NCBI GenBank assembly: GCA_039000515.1
Contig: JBCFYV010000012.1
Coordinates: 11,300,676-11,364,675, forward strand
Direction of reading: 5' to 3'
Origin: Timema cristinae
Taxonomy: Eukaryota > Arthropoda > Insecta > Phasmatodea > Timematidae
DNA: 64,000 nt
The notes under the pieces were generated by a model. That model worked only from the letters and a program-made list of their open reading frames with translations, was not told where the DNA came from and searched no databases. Positions 1 to 11,636 of this stretch are shown here, piece by piece. A program made the position numbers and the translations under genes. How positions within the stretch are numbered: the first letter of the stretch is position 1; each line of letters starts with the position of its first letter.

Positions 1-143
1 CCTACAAGGTATACAACAGTTTAAAAAAATATATTTCCCACTCTTCCCCAAGAATATTTTTCTAAATTATACCTTTATATCCCAATCCCTTTAGTGCATT
101 TAAATAATTACAGCCCGGACGGCTTGTAAGACTAATGAACAAT

Positions 144-1262
144 TACATACTGATATACAACTGTTATAATGTGTGACGTACTAATATACAATAGTTATTG
201 TGTGTGTGACATACTAATATATAATGGTTATTGTGTTGACATACTAATATACAATGCTTATTGTATGTGACATACTAATATATAATGGTTATTGTGTTTG
301 ACATACTAAATAATACAATAGTTATTGTATTGTGTTGACATACAATATATATATAATGGTTATTGTGTGTGACATACTAATATACAATGCTTATTGTGTG
401 TGTGACATACTAATATACAATGGTTATTGTATGTGACATACTAATATACAATGGTTATTGTGTGTGACATACTAATATACAATATTATTGTGTGTGTGAC
501 ATACTAATATATAATGGTTATTGTGTGTGACGTACTAATATATAATAGTTATTGTGTGTGTGACATACTAATATACAATGGTTATTGTATGTGACATACT
601 AATATATAATGGTTATTGTGTTTGACATACTAATATACAATAGTTATTGTGTGTGTGACATACTAATATATAATGGTTATTGTGTGTGACATACTAATAT
701 ACAATATTATTGTGTGTGTGACATACTAATATATAATGGTTATTGTGTTGACATACTAATATACAATGGGTTATTGTGTGTGTGACATACTAATATATAA
801 TGGTTATTGTGTGTGACATACTAATATACAATAGTTATTGTGTTGTGTGACGTACTAATATATAATAGTTATTGTGTGTGTGACATACTAATATACAATG
901 TATTGTTATGTGACATACTATTATAATGTTATTGTGTTTGACATACTAATATACAATAGTTATTGTGTGTGTGTGGACATACTAATTATAATGTTATTGT
1001 GTGTGACAACTAATATACAAATGCTTATTGTGTGTGTGACATACTAATATACAATGCTTATATGTGTGTGTGACATACTAATATACAATGGTTATTGTAT
1101 GTGACATACTAATATACAATGGTTATTGTGTGTGACATACTAATATACAATGGTTATTGTGTGTGTGGACATACTAATATATAATGGTGTTTATGTGTGA
1201 CATACAAATATACAATGGTTATTGTGTGTGACATACTAATATACCATGGTTATTGTACAATT
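144..1262. repeat. minisatellite, unit about 35 bp
   Basis: A tandem array of roughly thirty units. Each unit reads approximately GACATACTAATATAC followed by AATGGTTATTGTGTGTGT, and variation in the number of GT steps makes units about 31 to 40 bp long. The segment ACAATAGTTATTGT inside the unit is itself a near palindrome. Units differ by small substitutions and GT-count changes. No coding potential. Confidence 0.95.
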
Positions 1263-2867
1263 AACTCATTAATTTTGTTTTGTTGACTAGTTTTCCATTG
1301 TAATAAGTCTGATTTAGTGTATGTGATGAGGGCCCAAACATACTGTCCACTAGTTTATAAACCTTTTTTAAAAATATAAAAATGTAGATTAGTCAATTAT
1401 ATGTATGTTCCAGCTGTCAAAATTAATATCTTCAGAACACCCCAAGGAGAAAAAAATATATTGAAGTTTTTTACCGCCCCGCTTCTTACTAACCACCTGA
1501 TGAGATAACTGCATTTAATTACAATAACGGGGTAAGGATGAGGAAAGTAAAATGTATTGGGAATGTGCCCGCACTTTTATGAAGAGGGAGTGAAAAACCA
1601 TTTAGGAAAAAACACCCTCAGTATATCAGCGGTATTAAAGCTCGAAAACCCAGCATCACCAGCAAACAACAATAAATGAGCCTTACATTAAAACTACGTG
1701 CCCATCGGCGCGTGTGCATAGGAATTAATCTAACAACTTTTTGAATTGTTAATAAATGCTCCTCGTACGGCGTATTTAATAGCACACCTACACAAAAATC
1801 TACATTCACAAACTGGCAATATCATTTAAATATCATAGAAAGACGGACTTCACATTAACGAAACTTTTTTTTTTAGTTTTGTTGCCGGACTCGTTATTAT
1901 GGCAGCAGTAATTTAATACCTAGTGACCATACAAACATAAAGTGGTCATCGTTTGTGAACATATTCTTCCCATGACACAATTTTCGTGACACTTCAGATA
2001 AAGGACAACTGGAGAGTGTGTCACACAAAAACAGAATTTTAATTGTGTGACACTATGTAGAGTGTAAAATGGGAGAGATTTTTTTTTTTAAAGTCCACCC
2101 AGTTTGTTTCATCATAACGTAAATGAGCGGGTCATGAAATAAACAATTATTTTTTTAATTGTTTTTAAAGGCGCTTAATATAGAAGAGCGGTCATTAGAC
2201 GGGCAGCAGTTGGACCATAAAATTAAATCAAAGAACAGGCGTGTACAAAGGCAGACTTCGCGGTCCTTTTTTCTCTTCGCCCATTTAACAAATATACAGG
2301 AAACGCTTCTTTATCTAATTCCAACCTCAAATAAATATAGAGATGAATTCTCTCTCTCCTTCAGCTTACAAATTAAAAGAGGTGAATTTTCTAGCTCCTT
2401 CTGTCGTCAAATAAATATAGAATCTAATTCGCTTTATATTGCCCTCAAATATATTTATAAATACATCCACATCGATGACAAGTAGACAAAGGCGTCAATA
2501 TCGTTTAGCATGGTTTGCCATTGAGGGGGAGTTCGGAGTTCAAATCCCAACAGAATGTATTCATATATTTTCCTCGATGGTTTCCATGATATCTTCACAC
2601 CAAAGCGGATAGTTTTTTTACAAATGTTATACTTCTTATCATTCATTACCTTATTAGTGGAAATATAACCGTATAGCCTGGACGGGTAGTAAGATGTGAT
2701 GAAAATCAAAAATAAATGTACAAAGGCTCCTTAGCCCTTAAATAAATCCATAGATTGCACTTTTTAAAGAAACCAAGATTTTTAGGTAAATGCTGCGATG
2801 TACAGTAACTGCGCAACATTATTCGTTTTGTAACAACGAAAAGTACACATCAAGGACTTAATTTTTA
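1263..2867. other. AT-rich non-coding DNA with SINE fragments
   Basis: No supportable gene. A decayed minus-strand SINE-A copy lies at about 1470-1665, recognised by a tail like CTTCTTACTAACC, an AATAACGGGGTAAGGATGAGG segment and the AAAACCATTTAGGAAAAA block seen in other copies. A plus-strand copy lies at about 2480-2712. The rest is AT-rich with no pattern I recognise. Confidence 0.5.
2480..2712 (+). repeat. SINE-A copy (tRNA-derived), plus strand
   Basis: A decayed tRNA-like head with a B-box-like GAGTTCAAATCCCA is followed by about 150 bp of body and ends in CCTGGACGGGTAGTAAGATG. That tail is shared, in forward or reverse complement, with copies near 49.2, 49.55, 50.8 and 58.1 kb. Boundaries are approximate. 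Confidence 0.5.
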
Positions 2868-3270
2868 CTTTCTCTCGACCACTCGAAAGGAGAAGAATTG
2901 TGCTCATAAAAAAATCTAACTTGAGATTTTAATGAATGTCCACGTTTCGTGATCCAATGAAACCAAAAATGTTGTTTTTGTGTTGCTGTCTGTCTGTATT
3001 TCAAACTAGAGCCGAGACCAATTTTCCGATCGGGCTAAGCTTTGGTATCTAGGGATTCCAAGAAAAATTGATTTCTCAAAATCACTCAAAGAGTGTCTCG
3101 ATACAAAATCTAATTTAAAATCGTTTAACATTACAAACAAAATGTTTATTTTAATTTTTCCGTGAAAATGACTTAAAGGGTCCTTTACTTTAGCAGAAAT
3201 TTTTAACTTTGATCATATCTTTTCAACTATTTGAGATACGAAATAACTTATTATAGTTTAATAGCAAAAA
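2868..3270 (+). repeat. Repeat A copy
   Basis: An interspersed non-coding repeat. Shared blocks are a TTTCTCTCGACCACTCGAAAGGAGAA-like opening, GATGAATGTCCACGTTTC, a CTGTCTGTCTG run, AATTTTCCGATCGGGC, TTGGTATCTAGGG, AAAATGACTTAAAGGGT and CAACTATTTGAGATACGAAAT. The same blocks in the same order occur at 3420-3960 and 26278-27300, and inverted at 46.6-46.87, 47.5-48.4 and 63.0-63.45 kb. No ORF is conserved among copies. Confidence 0.6.
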
Positions 3271-3279
3271 TCCAGTATA

Positions 3280-3280
<1 letters not shown>

Positions 3281-3316
<36 letters not shown>

Positions 3317-3330
3317 TATTATTTATTAAA
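3281..3330. repeat. (ATT)n microsatellite
   Basis: About ten uninterrupted ATT units followed by a short degenerate tail. It separates two Repeat A copies. Confidence 0.9.
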
Positions 3331-3419
3331 GTTTGAAAATAAAATTGGTTGTTATGCTCATTGGTGGATACAGATGTTCCTCTCTTTGAATGATATTGTA
3401 TGGTGAAATGTGATTCGCT

Positions 3420-3960
3420 TTATATTTTACTTAGTCTCGATCTCTCGGATAGATACGTATTGTCATTATCAAACTCATGATTTCGATAAATGTCCACGTT
3501 TTATGAACCTCTGAAACCGGAAAGTGGTCTTCGTGATTACGTCTGTTTGTCTCTTGGCCCGTCTATATCTCGGACAAGAGCAGAAAACATTTACCGTTGA
3601 GGCTAAAACTTTGTATCTAGGGTTTTCATAAGGTTTCCCACCAAAGGATTTTTGGAATTAGATAGCTGACCCTAAAATTAAGGATAGTTTACTGGAAGGC
3701 CAAGAGAGATAAAATGGATTTTATCAAAATCCACTTTAACAATTTAAAATGACTTTAAGGGCACTTTAAATAAGCAGAAATTTCCAATTTTGATCATATC
3801 TCCGCAACCATTTGAGATAAGAAATGTCTTATCATCGTAAAGTTGTAGTAGTAGGTCTACTGTTTGGATTTAAAATTATTTAAGCTCCAATATATATTTT
3901 TATAAAACAAATAGTTTCTGAGCTATAAGCCTATATACCAGTCTTTTATGAAATACTTAG
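3420..3960 (+). repeat. Repeat A copy
   Basis: The same block order as the copy just upstream: TAAATGTCCACGTTTTATGA, AAAGTGGTCTTCG, GTCTGTTTGTC, TTTGTATCTAGGG, TAAGGATAGTTTACTGGA and TCTCCGCAACCATTTGAG. It continues into the TAGTAGTAGGTCTACTGTTT segment that other copies also carry. Confidence 0.6.
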
Positions 3961-5739
3961 AAATATTTAATTTATTGTTATGCTCTTTGGTTGGCAGAGA
4001 TGATCTTCATTTCTAAATGTTTCTATAACAGTGTATATTATTACAGTTGTTGAGTGTTTATGAAACTATGCATATAAATTTGTTTCACCAATTTTATGGG
4101 TCTTTGGTAAATGTCTCAATTTTAAGATTAAAGTTCTAGAAAGGTGTACCGTAACATTTAATTATTTATAATTTAAAAATAAGTTATGGTGTAATATAAG
4201 AAATATATATTTTAAATTTTAGGCTATACATTGACTAACCATACAGTATGATAAATAGAAATTTTATATTAATATAACTGTATTCCTAATTTTATGTTAT
4301 AAAATTAATATTTACATTGAATCGATTATAATTTATTTGATGAACAAATTTTTTTAAATATATATATAATATTATCGAAATATAAGCTGGATTTCTTTGA
4401 AATTTGGTGGTTCAAAGCATATACTTTGATATTCTAGAAAAATGGGCCGCCAAGTTATATAGAACGCATCCCTGCCAAAAGTTACGTTAGGATTTGTTGT
4501 GTTACATACTTACATGTAAAATGTGTTCTTTTACTTGTAATTTGTTTATTATATATAGTTTTTTGTATTATAAATATGTGTCAGTATATACGTTTTGAAT
4601 TACACCCGTAGAAAAAAAATAATTTTTTGCAGTATTTATTTAAAACTTATTTATGTAAAAATATTATAGGTATTTAATTTTCCTTGATATAAGATACCCT
4701 ACATGATTTATTGCTATCAATTAGTTTGTATTTGTAAAGTATTTAATGTATAATATTAAATTAAAATCGCAAACGTACTTTTATTTTTTATATATTTTTA
4801 ATAAGTGCGTAATTTTTTTTTAGTGGGTTAGTTATTAAAATTGCCTTTTAAATTTGACTAACTCAGTGCTTTTGATCACTTCTTTTATATTTGTAAAATA
4901 TTTCGAAAAAAAAAATACTAACAACATAATGTCCGTTGTAGATTTTTTATAAATGTAGGCTAAATTTGTTGTTGTATCTTTTTCAGGGGTTCCTATGAGG
5001 TACGAATTTTTAGTTAGTGTTGTTTGCGCTGGTATATATTGTTGAATCATTTTACATTTCAAATGTTTTCAGGCTGATTAATTATTACTATGCCAGTCGT
5101 TTATGTGCAATAAGCAATTGAGAGACGAAATAGAGTAATGCCAAACCTCATTATGAATTTAAAAAAAGAGTAGAGTTGAAAGTTAGATCAAATTCTCAAA
5201 TATTACGTTATGGGTACAAGCAATGTTGGACACTTGGGCCTAAATGTTGGGATTTTGCTGAAACAAGTGAGATCAACTATTTTCCCCGTATGTTGGACAC
5301 TATAAAGCAGTTTTGATGAATATGAGACTTGGAACTAAATATTTTCCCTCAATAATAATTCATAACAATTATTTAAAACTAGATTTATTTCAGTTTTTGA
5401 TAATTATTATTGGATGATTACGTAAAAGAGATTTTTATGACTTTATGTACAGTACAAGCAACCACTTAGAAGATTTTTTTAGTAATTTTATAAAAAAAAT
5501 TGACAACTTATAAATTTGTTTCTTAAAATCTGTAATAACTTGAGCACTACTTTAAGGCGGGCTTAGAGCCTCTCGTTACCATTGGAACACACATCTATCT
5601 CACTTACCCTAGCAGGGATTCTGGAAGTCTGTGGGACCTCTCAGGATCAATCAAAGCCTGGATAAGTGGATGGGTGGTTGTTTGAAATAATCATCAACAC
5701 GGTTGACGGGGAAGAAAAGACCAAAGGTCTTAATTTAGC
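3961..5739. other. AT-rich DNA, nothing recognised
   Basis: Strongly AT-rich with many homopolymer runs and short chance ORFs. I see no gene, tRNA-like box, or block shared with the rest of the window. Confidence 0.5.
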
Positions 5740-5950
5740 TTTATTGTGTGTGTGTACCACGTTTTCCGTTCGGGTTATCCGTGTATGTACACTAATGGGG
5801 TAGGTATATGGAGGAAATGTACTCTTATTTACTTGAGGGAGAATGTTATGCCATGCAGAAAACCACACCCTAAGTACAAGTAACCATCGGCAATCCAGTA
5901 TATTGCGAGAGTGATGTCTTAGACTTAGACCATGCAACCAATGATGTGGG
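5740..5950 (-). repeat. SINE-A copy, minus strand
   Basis: Reading the plus strand, the tail segment CCGTTCGGGTTATCCGTGTA comes first, then ATGGGGTAGGTAT, a GAAAACCACACCCTAAGTACA block, and finally a decayed inverted tRNA head (GGCAATCCAGTATATTGCGAG, then GACTTAGACCATGCAACC). The order matches the better copies at 49.2 and 33.2 kb. Confidence 0.55.
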
Positions 5951-6254
5951 CTTATAACTACCTTGATATAAAAATAAAAATTACGGATTAAAAGTACATT
6001 GACTCTTTCAACCAAACTTTTAACAATATTAGTCCGGTTTAAAACGTTACATTAGTACTGTACACTTCATTTACTCTGCAAGGTAACAAACTTACCTTGC
6101 ACTTTTTCACTTTTACGTATCTTATAAGATAGGGCCTTGGAGTAAACTGTCTAGGAGAGACCGCTACTTCTTAGGGTAGATAAATGAAATGTACATGAAC
6201 GCCCTTGACGGAAATTAAAAACGTTTGCGAGAAACATACGTAAACTAACTCGCA

Positions 6255-6475
6255 ACAGTGGACACGCAGACAAAGGCATCAGTATTATCCAGTTTGCCAC
6301 GTCATGAAGGTTGCTTTCGAGTTCCAGCCAGGTGTACTGAAAAGGTATATTCTAAGTCGTTTTCCACGAAATGTCAGGTAGATCCTCTAGTTTTTCACGC
6401 AAATGTGGGTGTATTCAATATTAATTATAATCAGCACATCCCTACCTCATTAGCGTTATTTTAATTCTTGTAGTC
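6255..6475 (+). repeat. SINE-A copy, plus strand
   Basis: The decayed head (GACAAAGGCATCAGTATTA, B-box-like GAGTTCCAGCCAGG) is followed by TGTACTGAAAAGG, CACGCAAATGTGGGTG and CCCTACCTCATTAGCG, which are the reverse complement of SINE-A body blocks found elsewhere. It lies about 300 bp from an inverted copy. Confidence 0.45.
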
Positions 6476-7252
6476 CACGCCGGTAGTAATACACGGTGTA
6501 CACAAATCGCATCAAAGTTTCCAATGTGGCTCCACCTAAACAAACAGCGCTATATTAGCGAAACAAGGAAATTGGGCAGCTGCTGACCACCGCAGGCCGA
6601 GTACTCCGCTGCGATCCATTACACGCCGTGTAATTAGTCCTACAAGGTAGCTGGCGGTAGGAGCACACTTTACAATTATATTTAATTAACATGTACAGGG
6701 CGGGTTTTAACCGGACTTTATGATCCGAGCTACTAATGGATGCTGTGCTTGATACCCCCTGCCCCTCTTGCGTTTATAAGTGCTGGGACTTGAAATACAC
6801 TTTACGTAATAACCACCCATTTAAGTTCGGACGCAAAATTTGTCAGTGTATATCAATAACACATATTAAGTACTGTAAGGTATTATTTTGATATTTAGAG
6901 TTGAACGGAAATATGCCCAACTCAAACTACGTGGTTGTAATAGCCGATAAAAATTAAAATATGTGCATGTTTTAAGTAAAATTATTTATGTATATATACT
7001 TGAATACATATATACACTTGGTTTACCATGGAAGGTATCAGGCTTTGCCTTGACGTACTACACCAGTGGTGCACAACCTTTATTAGTTGTGGCCCACTTA
7101 CAGATCAATGGACGACAGCAAGGTCATTCCTCTCTCTCCAACCCTCATCTAAACTTTCCTTCTTATCCTAATATTACCAATAGGCCTATGAATTATAGTA
7201 AAAAATGATGCTTGAAATGTGTACGCCTTAGGGCCGGCCTTATGATACATGG
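6476..7252. other. non-coding DNA with a hAT-like terminal sequence
   Basis: No gene. At about 7064 the sequence CAGTGGTGCACAACCTTTAT followed by a GTGGCCCAC segment resembles one terminal repeat of a hAT-superfamily transposon. I could not find the partner end, so this may be a remnant. A slightly GC-richer stretch at 6530-6660 matches nothing else here. Confidence 0.3.
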
Positions 7253-7430
7253 ATACATACATACATACATACATACATACATACATACATACATACATAC
7301 ATACATACATAAATACATACATAAATACATACATACATACATACATACATACATACATACATACATACATACATACATACATACATACATACATACATAC
7401 ATACATACATACATACATACATACATACAT
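7253..7430. repeat. (CATA)n array at the 3' end of a LINE
   Basis: About 44 tetranucleotide units with only two AAATA interruptions near 7310-7325. The array abuts the 3' end of the minus-strand LINE remnant, so on the LINE's sense strand it reads (TATG)n. Several RTE-type LINEs end in short tandem repeats, so the array probably grew from the LINE tail. All reading frames through it are open, which yields meaningless Tyr/Ile/His-rich or Met/Tyr/Val/Cys-rich ORFs. Confidence 0.9.
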
Positions 7431-8730
7431 GATCACGCCATTCCCTTACGAGGTAGGAAAGAAACTGTGTATATAGCTAAAAAAAACTCTGAGCTTAATC
7501 CATTCTCACTTTCTCCACACTTCCATACACCGTGTCATACATGTCCTTTATTCATAAACCTCTTAATATTTCTCTTTTTCCCACATTCATCTAAAACATT
7601 TAGCCATGTTTCCCCCCCACATTTATCTATATTATGTAGCCGCCTCTTTCATAGCCTACCCCTTCCTTTTGAGCCACATACTCTACCTTTATATATGCTT
7701 CGTCCCTTGATACACACTCATCCTCTCACGGTCCCCAAACCAACGTAAGACGCTTCTTTAAATTCATTCTTGTCAAAACATCCAACCACTCCCCGAGATA
7801 AACACCCGTCTTTCTAGTTATCCATCTATCTTTCCATTTTTAAAGAGCATGCTGCCCAGATACACAAAATCATTCACGTGTTCTGTTTTCCATTTATACC
7901 AAACTGACAATTATTTTCTGATTGTTCCTTAACATCAACTATCATCCTAGTTTTGTAAACAGCAGTACGGAGATTCATTTTGCCTGTTGCCACATTCAAA
8001 TGTGTTAATGCATTCTGCAAGTATTTTTCATTCTCAACCAATAATAGGGCATCATGCATATAGTGGCACTATCACATTCACATTGTCCATTTTTACACTA
8101 ACCGCGTCCTCACAAGCATCCCCCATACACTTATCAATGAATATATTAAACAACCATAGAGACATAACACAACCTTGTCCAGCCATCTGTTCAATGTCAA
8201 ACCATTCGTTCCAAGCTCCATCCACAATACGTATGCTTTACTTTCATCATACACCACCATAATTGCATTTACTAACTATGAATCCAATTCATAATCGTTC
8301 AGAAGATTTCATAAAATACTCCTATTTACACATTAATACGCTTTCTCCAGATTAACAAATGCACAATACACTTTCTTCCTTACTGACATACATTTCTCAA
8401 TCAGTTTTTACAATGAAAATATCTGGTCCATGCAATCTCTACGTGGTATGAAACCACATTACACACCCCAAATCTTGACAGAAATTTTTTCATGCCCCCT
8501 CTCAGCTAAGACTCCTCCAAAAACTTTGCCTGGAATACTCAACAAACTAATTACCCTATAATTCCTACAGTCACTCTTGACAGCATTCTTACAGTCATTA
8601 GGAACATTTGAATTCCCAGGACACACAATGAACAACTCACACAATCTGGCCAGTAGTACCATACCCCGATACTTGAGAATTTAACTTGTGATGCCATCTA
8701 TGCCCACAAATATGCCATTCTTTAACAGTT
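7431..8730 (-). pseudogene. RTE-like LINE reverse transcriptase, 3' part (decayed)
   Basis: The minus strand carries pieces of a non-LTR retrotransposon reverse transcriptase in correct order. At 8700-8660 there is a GIDGITS-like segment. At 8660-8460 there is SDCRNYRVISLLSIPGK, matching the conserved NYRGISLL motif of the family. At 8460-8340 there is an MDQIFSL then KKVYCAFVNLEKAY block. At 8200-8100 there is QGCVMSLWLFNIFID. At 8060-7870 there is LLVENEKYLQNALTHLNVAT, and near 7860 FVYLGSML. Stops and frameshifts interrupt it throughout, so it is dead. The YADD catalytic box is damaged (LYA then a stop). The 3' end runs into the CATA array. The 5' continuation is across the LTR element, at 24125 onward. 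Assignment to the RTE clade is from motif memory. Confidence 0.85.
8727..8730. repeat. target-site duplication, left (AGTT)
   Basis: AGTT directly precedes the first LTR and is repeated at 24125-24128 directly after the last LTR. Four base pairs is usual for gypsy-type integration. Removing one copy and the element rejoins the interrupted LINE reading (LLKNGIFVGIDGI). Confidence 0.85.
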
Positions 8731-9048
8731 TGTAGCAATTATTGCTCCAAGTCAACAGAATGGGGACAGTCAAGTATAAACATCACTTACCCAATACCAC
8801 TAATCTTGCCGAGCACCTTGCGCAAACAAACATCCGACTACACGAACCACAAGCGAACAACTGCCAAGACTGAGCCAAGTTCCGCCTCTCGCCACTAGAG
8901 CCCGTTACTACCGCTGCCATGATCAATCCGCCCAACTTCAAGAAACGAGAAGAAGATGGCAACTGCCAGGCTTTGCCAGAATAATATAGAATGTTCTTCT
9001 GCCGGCACCCCCCTTCCTTTGTGCCTATCCTGTTCGATGAGTGTGCCA

Positions 9049-9079
9049 TATAAAAGACCATCCGTCGAGGAAGACGTCA
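9049..9079 (+). promoter_or_regulatory. LTR1 core promoter
   Basis: TATAAAAG at 9049-9056 is followed by an initiator-like TCACTC whose A is at 9079, 30 bp from the first T of the box, the usual TATA-to-start distance. Equivalent sites are at 15871 in LTR2 and 22697 in LTR3. The predicted transcript start defines the U3/R border. Confidence 0.65.
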
Positions 9080-9147
9080 CTCTTGGACTTGGCTGCGACC
9101 ATGTAGGACTAAGCGTCGGCGTAACGGACATATTATATTAATGTAAG

Positions 9148-9153
9148 AATAAA
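9148..9153 (+). terminator. LTR polyadenylation signal AATAAA
   Basis: The first AATAAA after the predicted start site, at 9148 (LTR1), 15970 (LTR2) and 22796 (LTR3). The 3' LTR copy would end the transcript and set the R/U5 border shortly downstream. Other AATAAA-like sites later in the LTR (near 9705 and 10130) make the exact border uncertain. Confidence 0.45.
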
Positions 9154-10477
9154 ATCCAATTTCGGTTTAAATATAAATTATGGGAGCTAGTCAAAATTCT
9201 TTTTTAGATCTTTTATCAAATTTAATTATAAAAGTATTTGCGTAAATCTTCGTCATTTAATTTACTTTATAATGCGAGTATTGTAAAGTCAGACATTTTC
9301 TGTGTTATGGATACTAAGCATTATGCGCGAACTTTATACTCAACCAATTAACTTTATTTGTTTCTCAGTAGTATTTAGGTTAGATGAGTGTAGTAAATAT
9401 GAAAATTTGAGAGTGTTGTTAGATCAGAACTTTTCAATATTATCCATAATGATTGAAAGTCAAAAATTTCAAAAGTAACTTTATTTCGTCTCTATTGCAA
9501 ATGTGGCATTTTGGGTTTGGTAAACATTAAGGTGGGAAAGTGTTTGAAATATGGTGCCGAGATTTTCAATATTAGTAGAATGGAGTATTGCACTAGATTA
9601 TTATATAGGTCAGCTTAACTTTATATTATTCTTTTTTACTAGTTTCTCGATTGTTATTTTTAGGATAGTTTTGTTAATATCTATTTTGTGCCAAAATAAT
9701 AACAAATAAACAAACTTAATGGGGTAATGTTAGGAAATATCCTTGATATTTATAATATTACTATAATCCTTGTTTAGGATATAGGCGAAGGCTATTGTGA
9801 GTTACGCTAGTAGGTTATTAGCGTTTAAGTTAAATGGTATTGGCATTAGGTATTTTTGATGGAACTAAAACTTTTAGTAACATGTGGCATTTTCGCAACA
9901 ACATCAAAAATGTGTTAGTTAGGAGAGATCATTTACTGTATGACGTATGATCATATTAAATTAATATTATGCATCAATATTTGTATTTACGTAATATGTT
10001 TAGGGTACATAATAAATAACGTAATGATTAGAAGGAAAAGAGTAAATATTTATGGAACAAAGTTTTTATTGGATAATATATATATAACTGAATTATTAAA
10101 TGCTCTTCAAATAATATGCTTATTATTTAATAAAGTGGCATAAATAAAATCTAAAAGATTCAAAGACTTGAATTTATTCTATTACATAATTACGCCATAT
10201 TATCCCTATGTCTAGAAAAGGTGCGAGGGATTAGCCTTCACCCTTTTTATATATTAATATGTTAGGCAACCTGAGAAGGTGGACCGTTGTTTCCCGCTAC
10301 TCACAAGAGTGAGTTGCGTGCGCTGGGGACATGCTAAATGTCCAGCATTTTATAACTCACAACTTTAGGATATTCACTTTGCGCGCTCCTCTATATTCTA
10401 TTTTATTTTTCTTTAACTGTAGATTTTGTTTATATTTATGTATTGAATCCCTCTAGTTTGGAGCTTAGGGATTACAA

Positions 10478-10493
10478 GCTGCGCCACTCTGCT
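10478..10493 (+). other. primer-binding site, copy 1 (initiator tRNA-Met 5' end)
   Basis: One base after LTR1 ends, GCTGCGCCACTCTGCT is the exact complement of AGCAGAGTGGCGCAGC, the first 16 nt of eukaryotic initiator tRNA-Met as I remember it. Ordinary gypsy primer sites pair with the tRNA 3' end (TGG...), which is absent here. The site lies in a hairpin: GCGC (10481-10484), a bulged C, ACTCT, loop GCTCAT, AGAGT, GCGC (10502-10505). Confidence 0.75.
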
Positions 10494-10505
10494 CATAGAG
10501 TGCGC

Positions 10506-10511
10506 GTAAGT
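10506..10511 (+). promoter_or_regulatory. possible splice donor after the primer-binding site
   Basis: GTAAGT, a full match to the intronic donor consensus, comes right after the hairpin and upstream of the gag ATG, where retroviruses keep their major donor. The same site in copy 2 is at 17328-17333. It could pair with the acceptor at 15150 or 21972. No transcript evidence is available. Confidence 0.35.
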
Positions 10512-10550
10512 GTTACTTCTCTATCCTAATTGTGTTTTTTGACCTGTTTC

Positions 10551-11636
10551 ATGAACTCATCCTCCGACATGGCCACCCCACTGGGAAGCTTGATCAGCAC
10601 CAGATCGGACGTCTATGGACTCAAAACTGGGGAGCTTCACCGGGAGCTCAAGGAAAGAAATATATCATTTCCCCCGAGGCTACTGTTGGTGTGTTGCGGT
10701 CCCTGCTGTCTGAAAGTATCAGTAAGTCTAGCGACACAGACAATATTAATATTAGCTATGACATTAGCCACCCCCCTCTGGAACACTCCAAACCATGCAA
10801 GTCAGGTCCTTTAGAATTAGATGGGGCTCGTAAGCAGATCACTCCCCCCGGGGCTTCTGTTAGTTATCTGCCGGTTACTGCCACCTCTAAAACTCAGAGT
10901 AAAGTTGCTAGTGAGCGTTTGAAGCTACTTCCAGTTTGTGACGGCCAGTCTTGTTCTGCTTTGTTTAATTTCCTGTTAGAAGCTAATAGAATTGCTAAAC
11001 TTAGACTTGTAGGCGATATTGAGTTCCTTACGTTATGTTTAGGGAGAACTTCCGGTTTTTTTAGCGCATCTAGTTTCGGAATGTTTACAATTAGATCTTC
11101 CTTGGAATATGGTAAAAAGTCGCATCCTTGAGTCTTTATGCTCAAAGAGAGAGAAGGAGAGACTTTGTAACGAAAAGTTGCGACGGTTTCAGCGGCCTCA
11201 GGAACCATTTCGGTTGTTTATACTGGCTATCTCTGAATCCGCGGAGATATTAAATCTCAACCTAGCGGAGGAAGAGGTAGTCAAAATTATTTTAGAAAAT
11301 GTCTCCCCGTTGACGCGGAGACATTTTATATTCTCACACAGACCAACCACCCTGGCAGAGTTATATTCATTGGCCAGTAATATTGAGGGTTCGTTACTAG
11401 CAGAAAAAGAGTATCTTGAAAACTATCCAACGCGAATTCAGAATATCTCCCCTCAGAATAGGGTGGTTTCAGCTTCGGCAACTACGCCACTTGATTCTAA
11501 TATTTCTGCTACCCGCGGAGCAAGGCCTCTTGGTGTTATCAGATCAGGAAGACGATTAGATGTATCTTGTATCAAGTGTTTTCGTTGTGGTCGTTTTGGG
11601 CATTATCAACGTGACTGTTTAGCGGGAAACGCGTAA
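10551..11636 (+). pseudogene. gag: gag, copy 1 (two compensating frameshifts)
   Basis: Same sequence as the intact gag of copy 2 except for two single-base indels. The C-run at 10671-10675 has five C where copy 2 has six, and the T-run at about 11056-11062 has seven T where copy 2 has six. Between them roughly 128 codons are read in the wrong frame, and a stop ends translation early (near 10814). After the second indel the original frame resumes and keeps the zinc knuckle CFRCGRFGHYQRDC before the stop at 11634-11636. Both changes are in homopolymers, so sequencing error is as likely as true decay. Confidence 0.85.

Larger units (their letters stand above)
8731..10476 (+). repeat. LTR1 (5' LTR)
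   Basis: 1746 bp. It begins TGTAGCAATTATTGCT, in which AGCAAT and ATTGCT are inverted, and ends GGGATTACA, so the ends form TGTA/TACA inverted repeats. A TATA box lies at 9049 and a first AATAAA at 9148. That gives a short U3 (about 350 bp), and a very long remainder that is mostly U5 if 9148 is the signal used. A GCTGGGGACAT / ATGTCCAGC hairpin lies near 10322-10346. Compared with LTR2 it has about ten substitutions and one indel, all upstream of 9781. Short ORFs inside are chance. Confidence 0.95.

Noticed and set aside
144..1262. Regular repeats as a CRISPR array
   Set aside because: Units are contiguous without unique spacers, and the DNA is eukaryotic. It is a minisatellite.
7149..7748. 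Several long ORFs on both strands over the CATA array
   Set aside because: A tetranucleotide repeat without stops is open in all frames, so they have no meaning.
8731..10476. ORFs of 60-90 codons inside the LTRs
   Set aside because: They lie in regulatory sequence with no recognisable domains, and those near the promoter differ between LTRs by frameshifting indels.
10477..10511. Tf1-like self-priming
   Set aside because: I looked for the complement of the primer site near the predicted transcript start (9079-9130) and found none, while the initiator tRNA match is 16 of 16.
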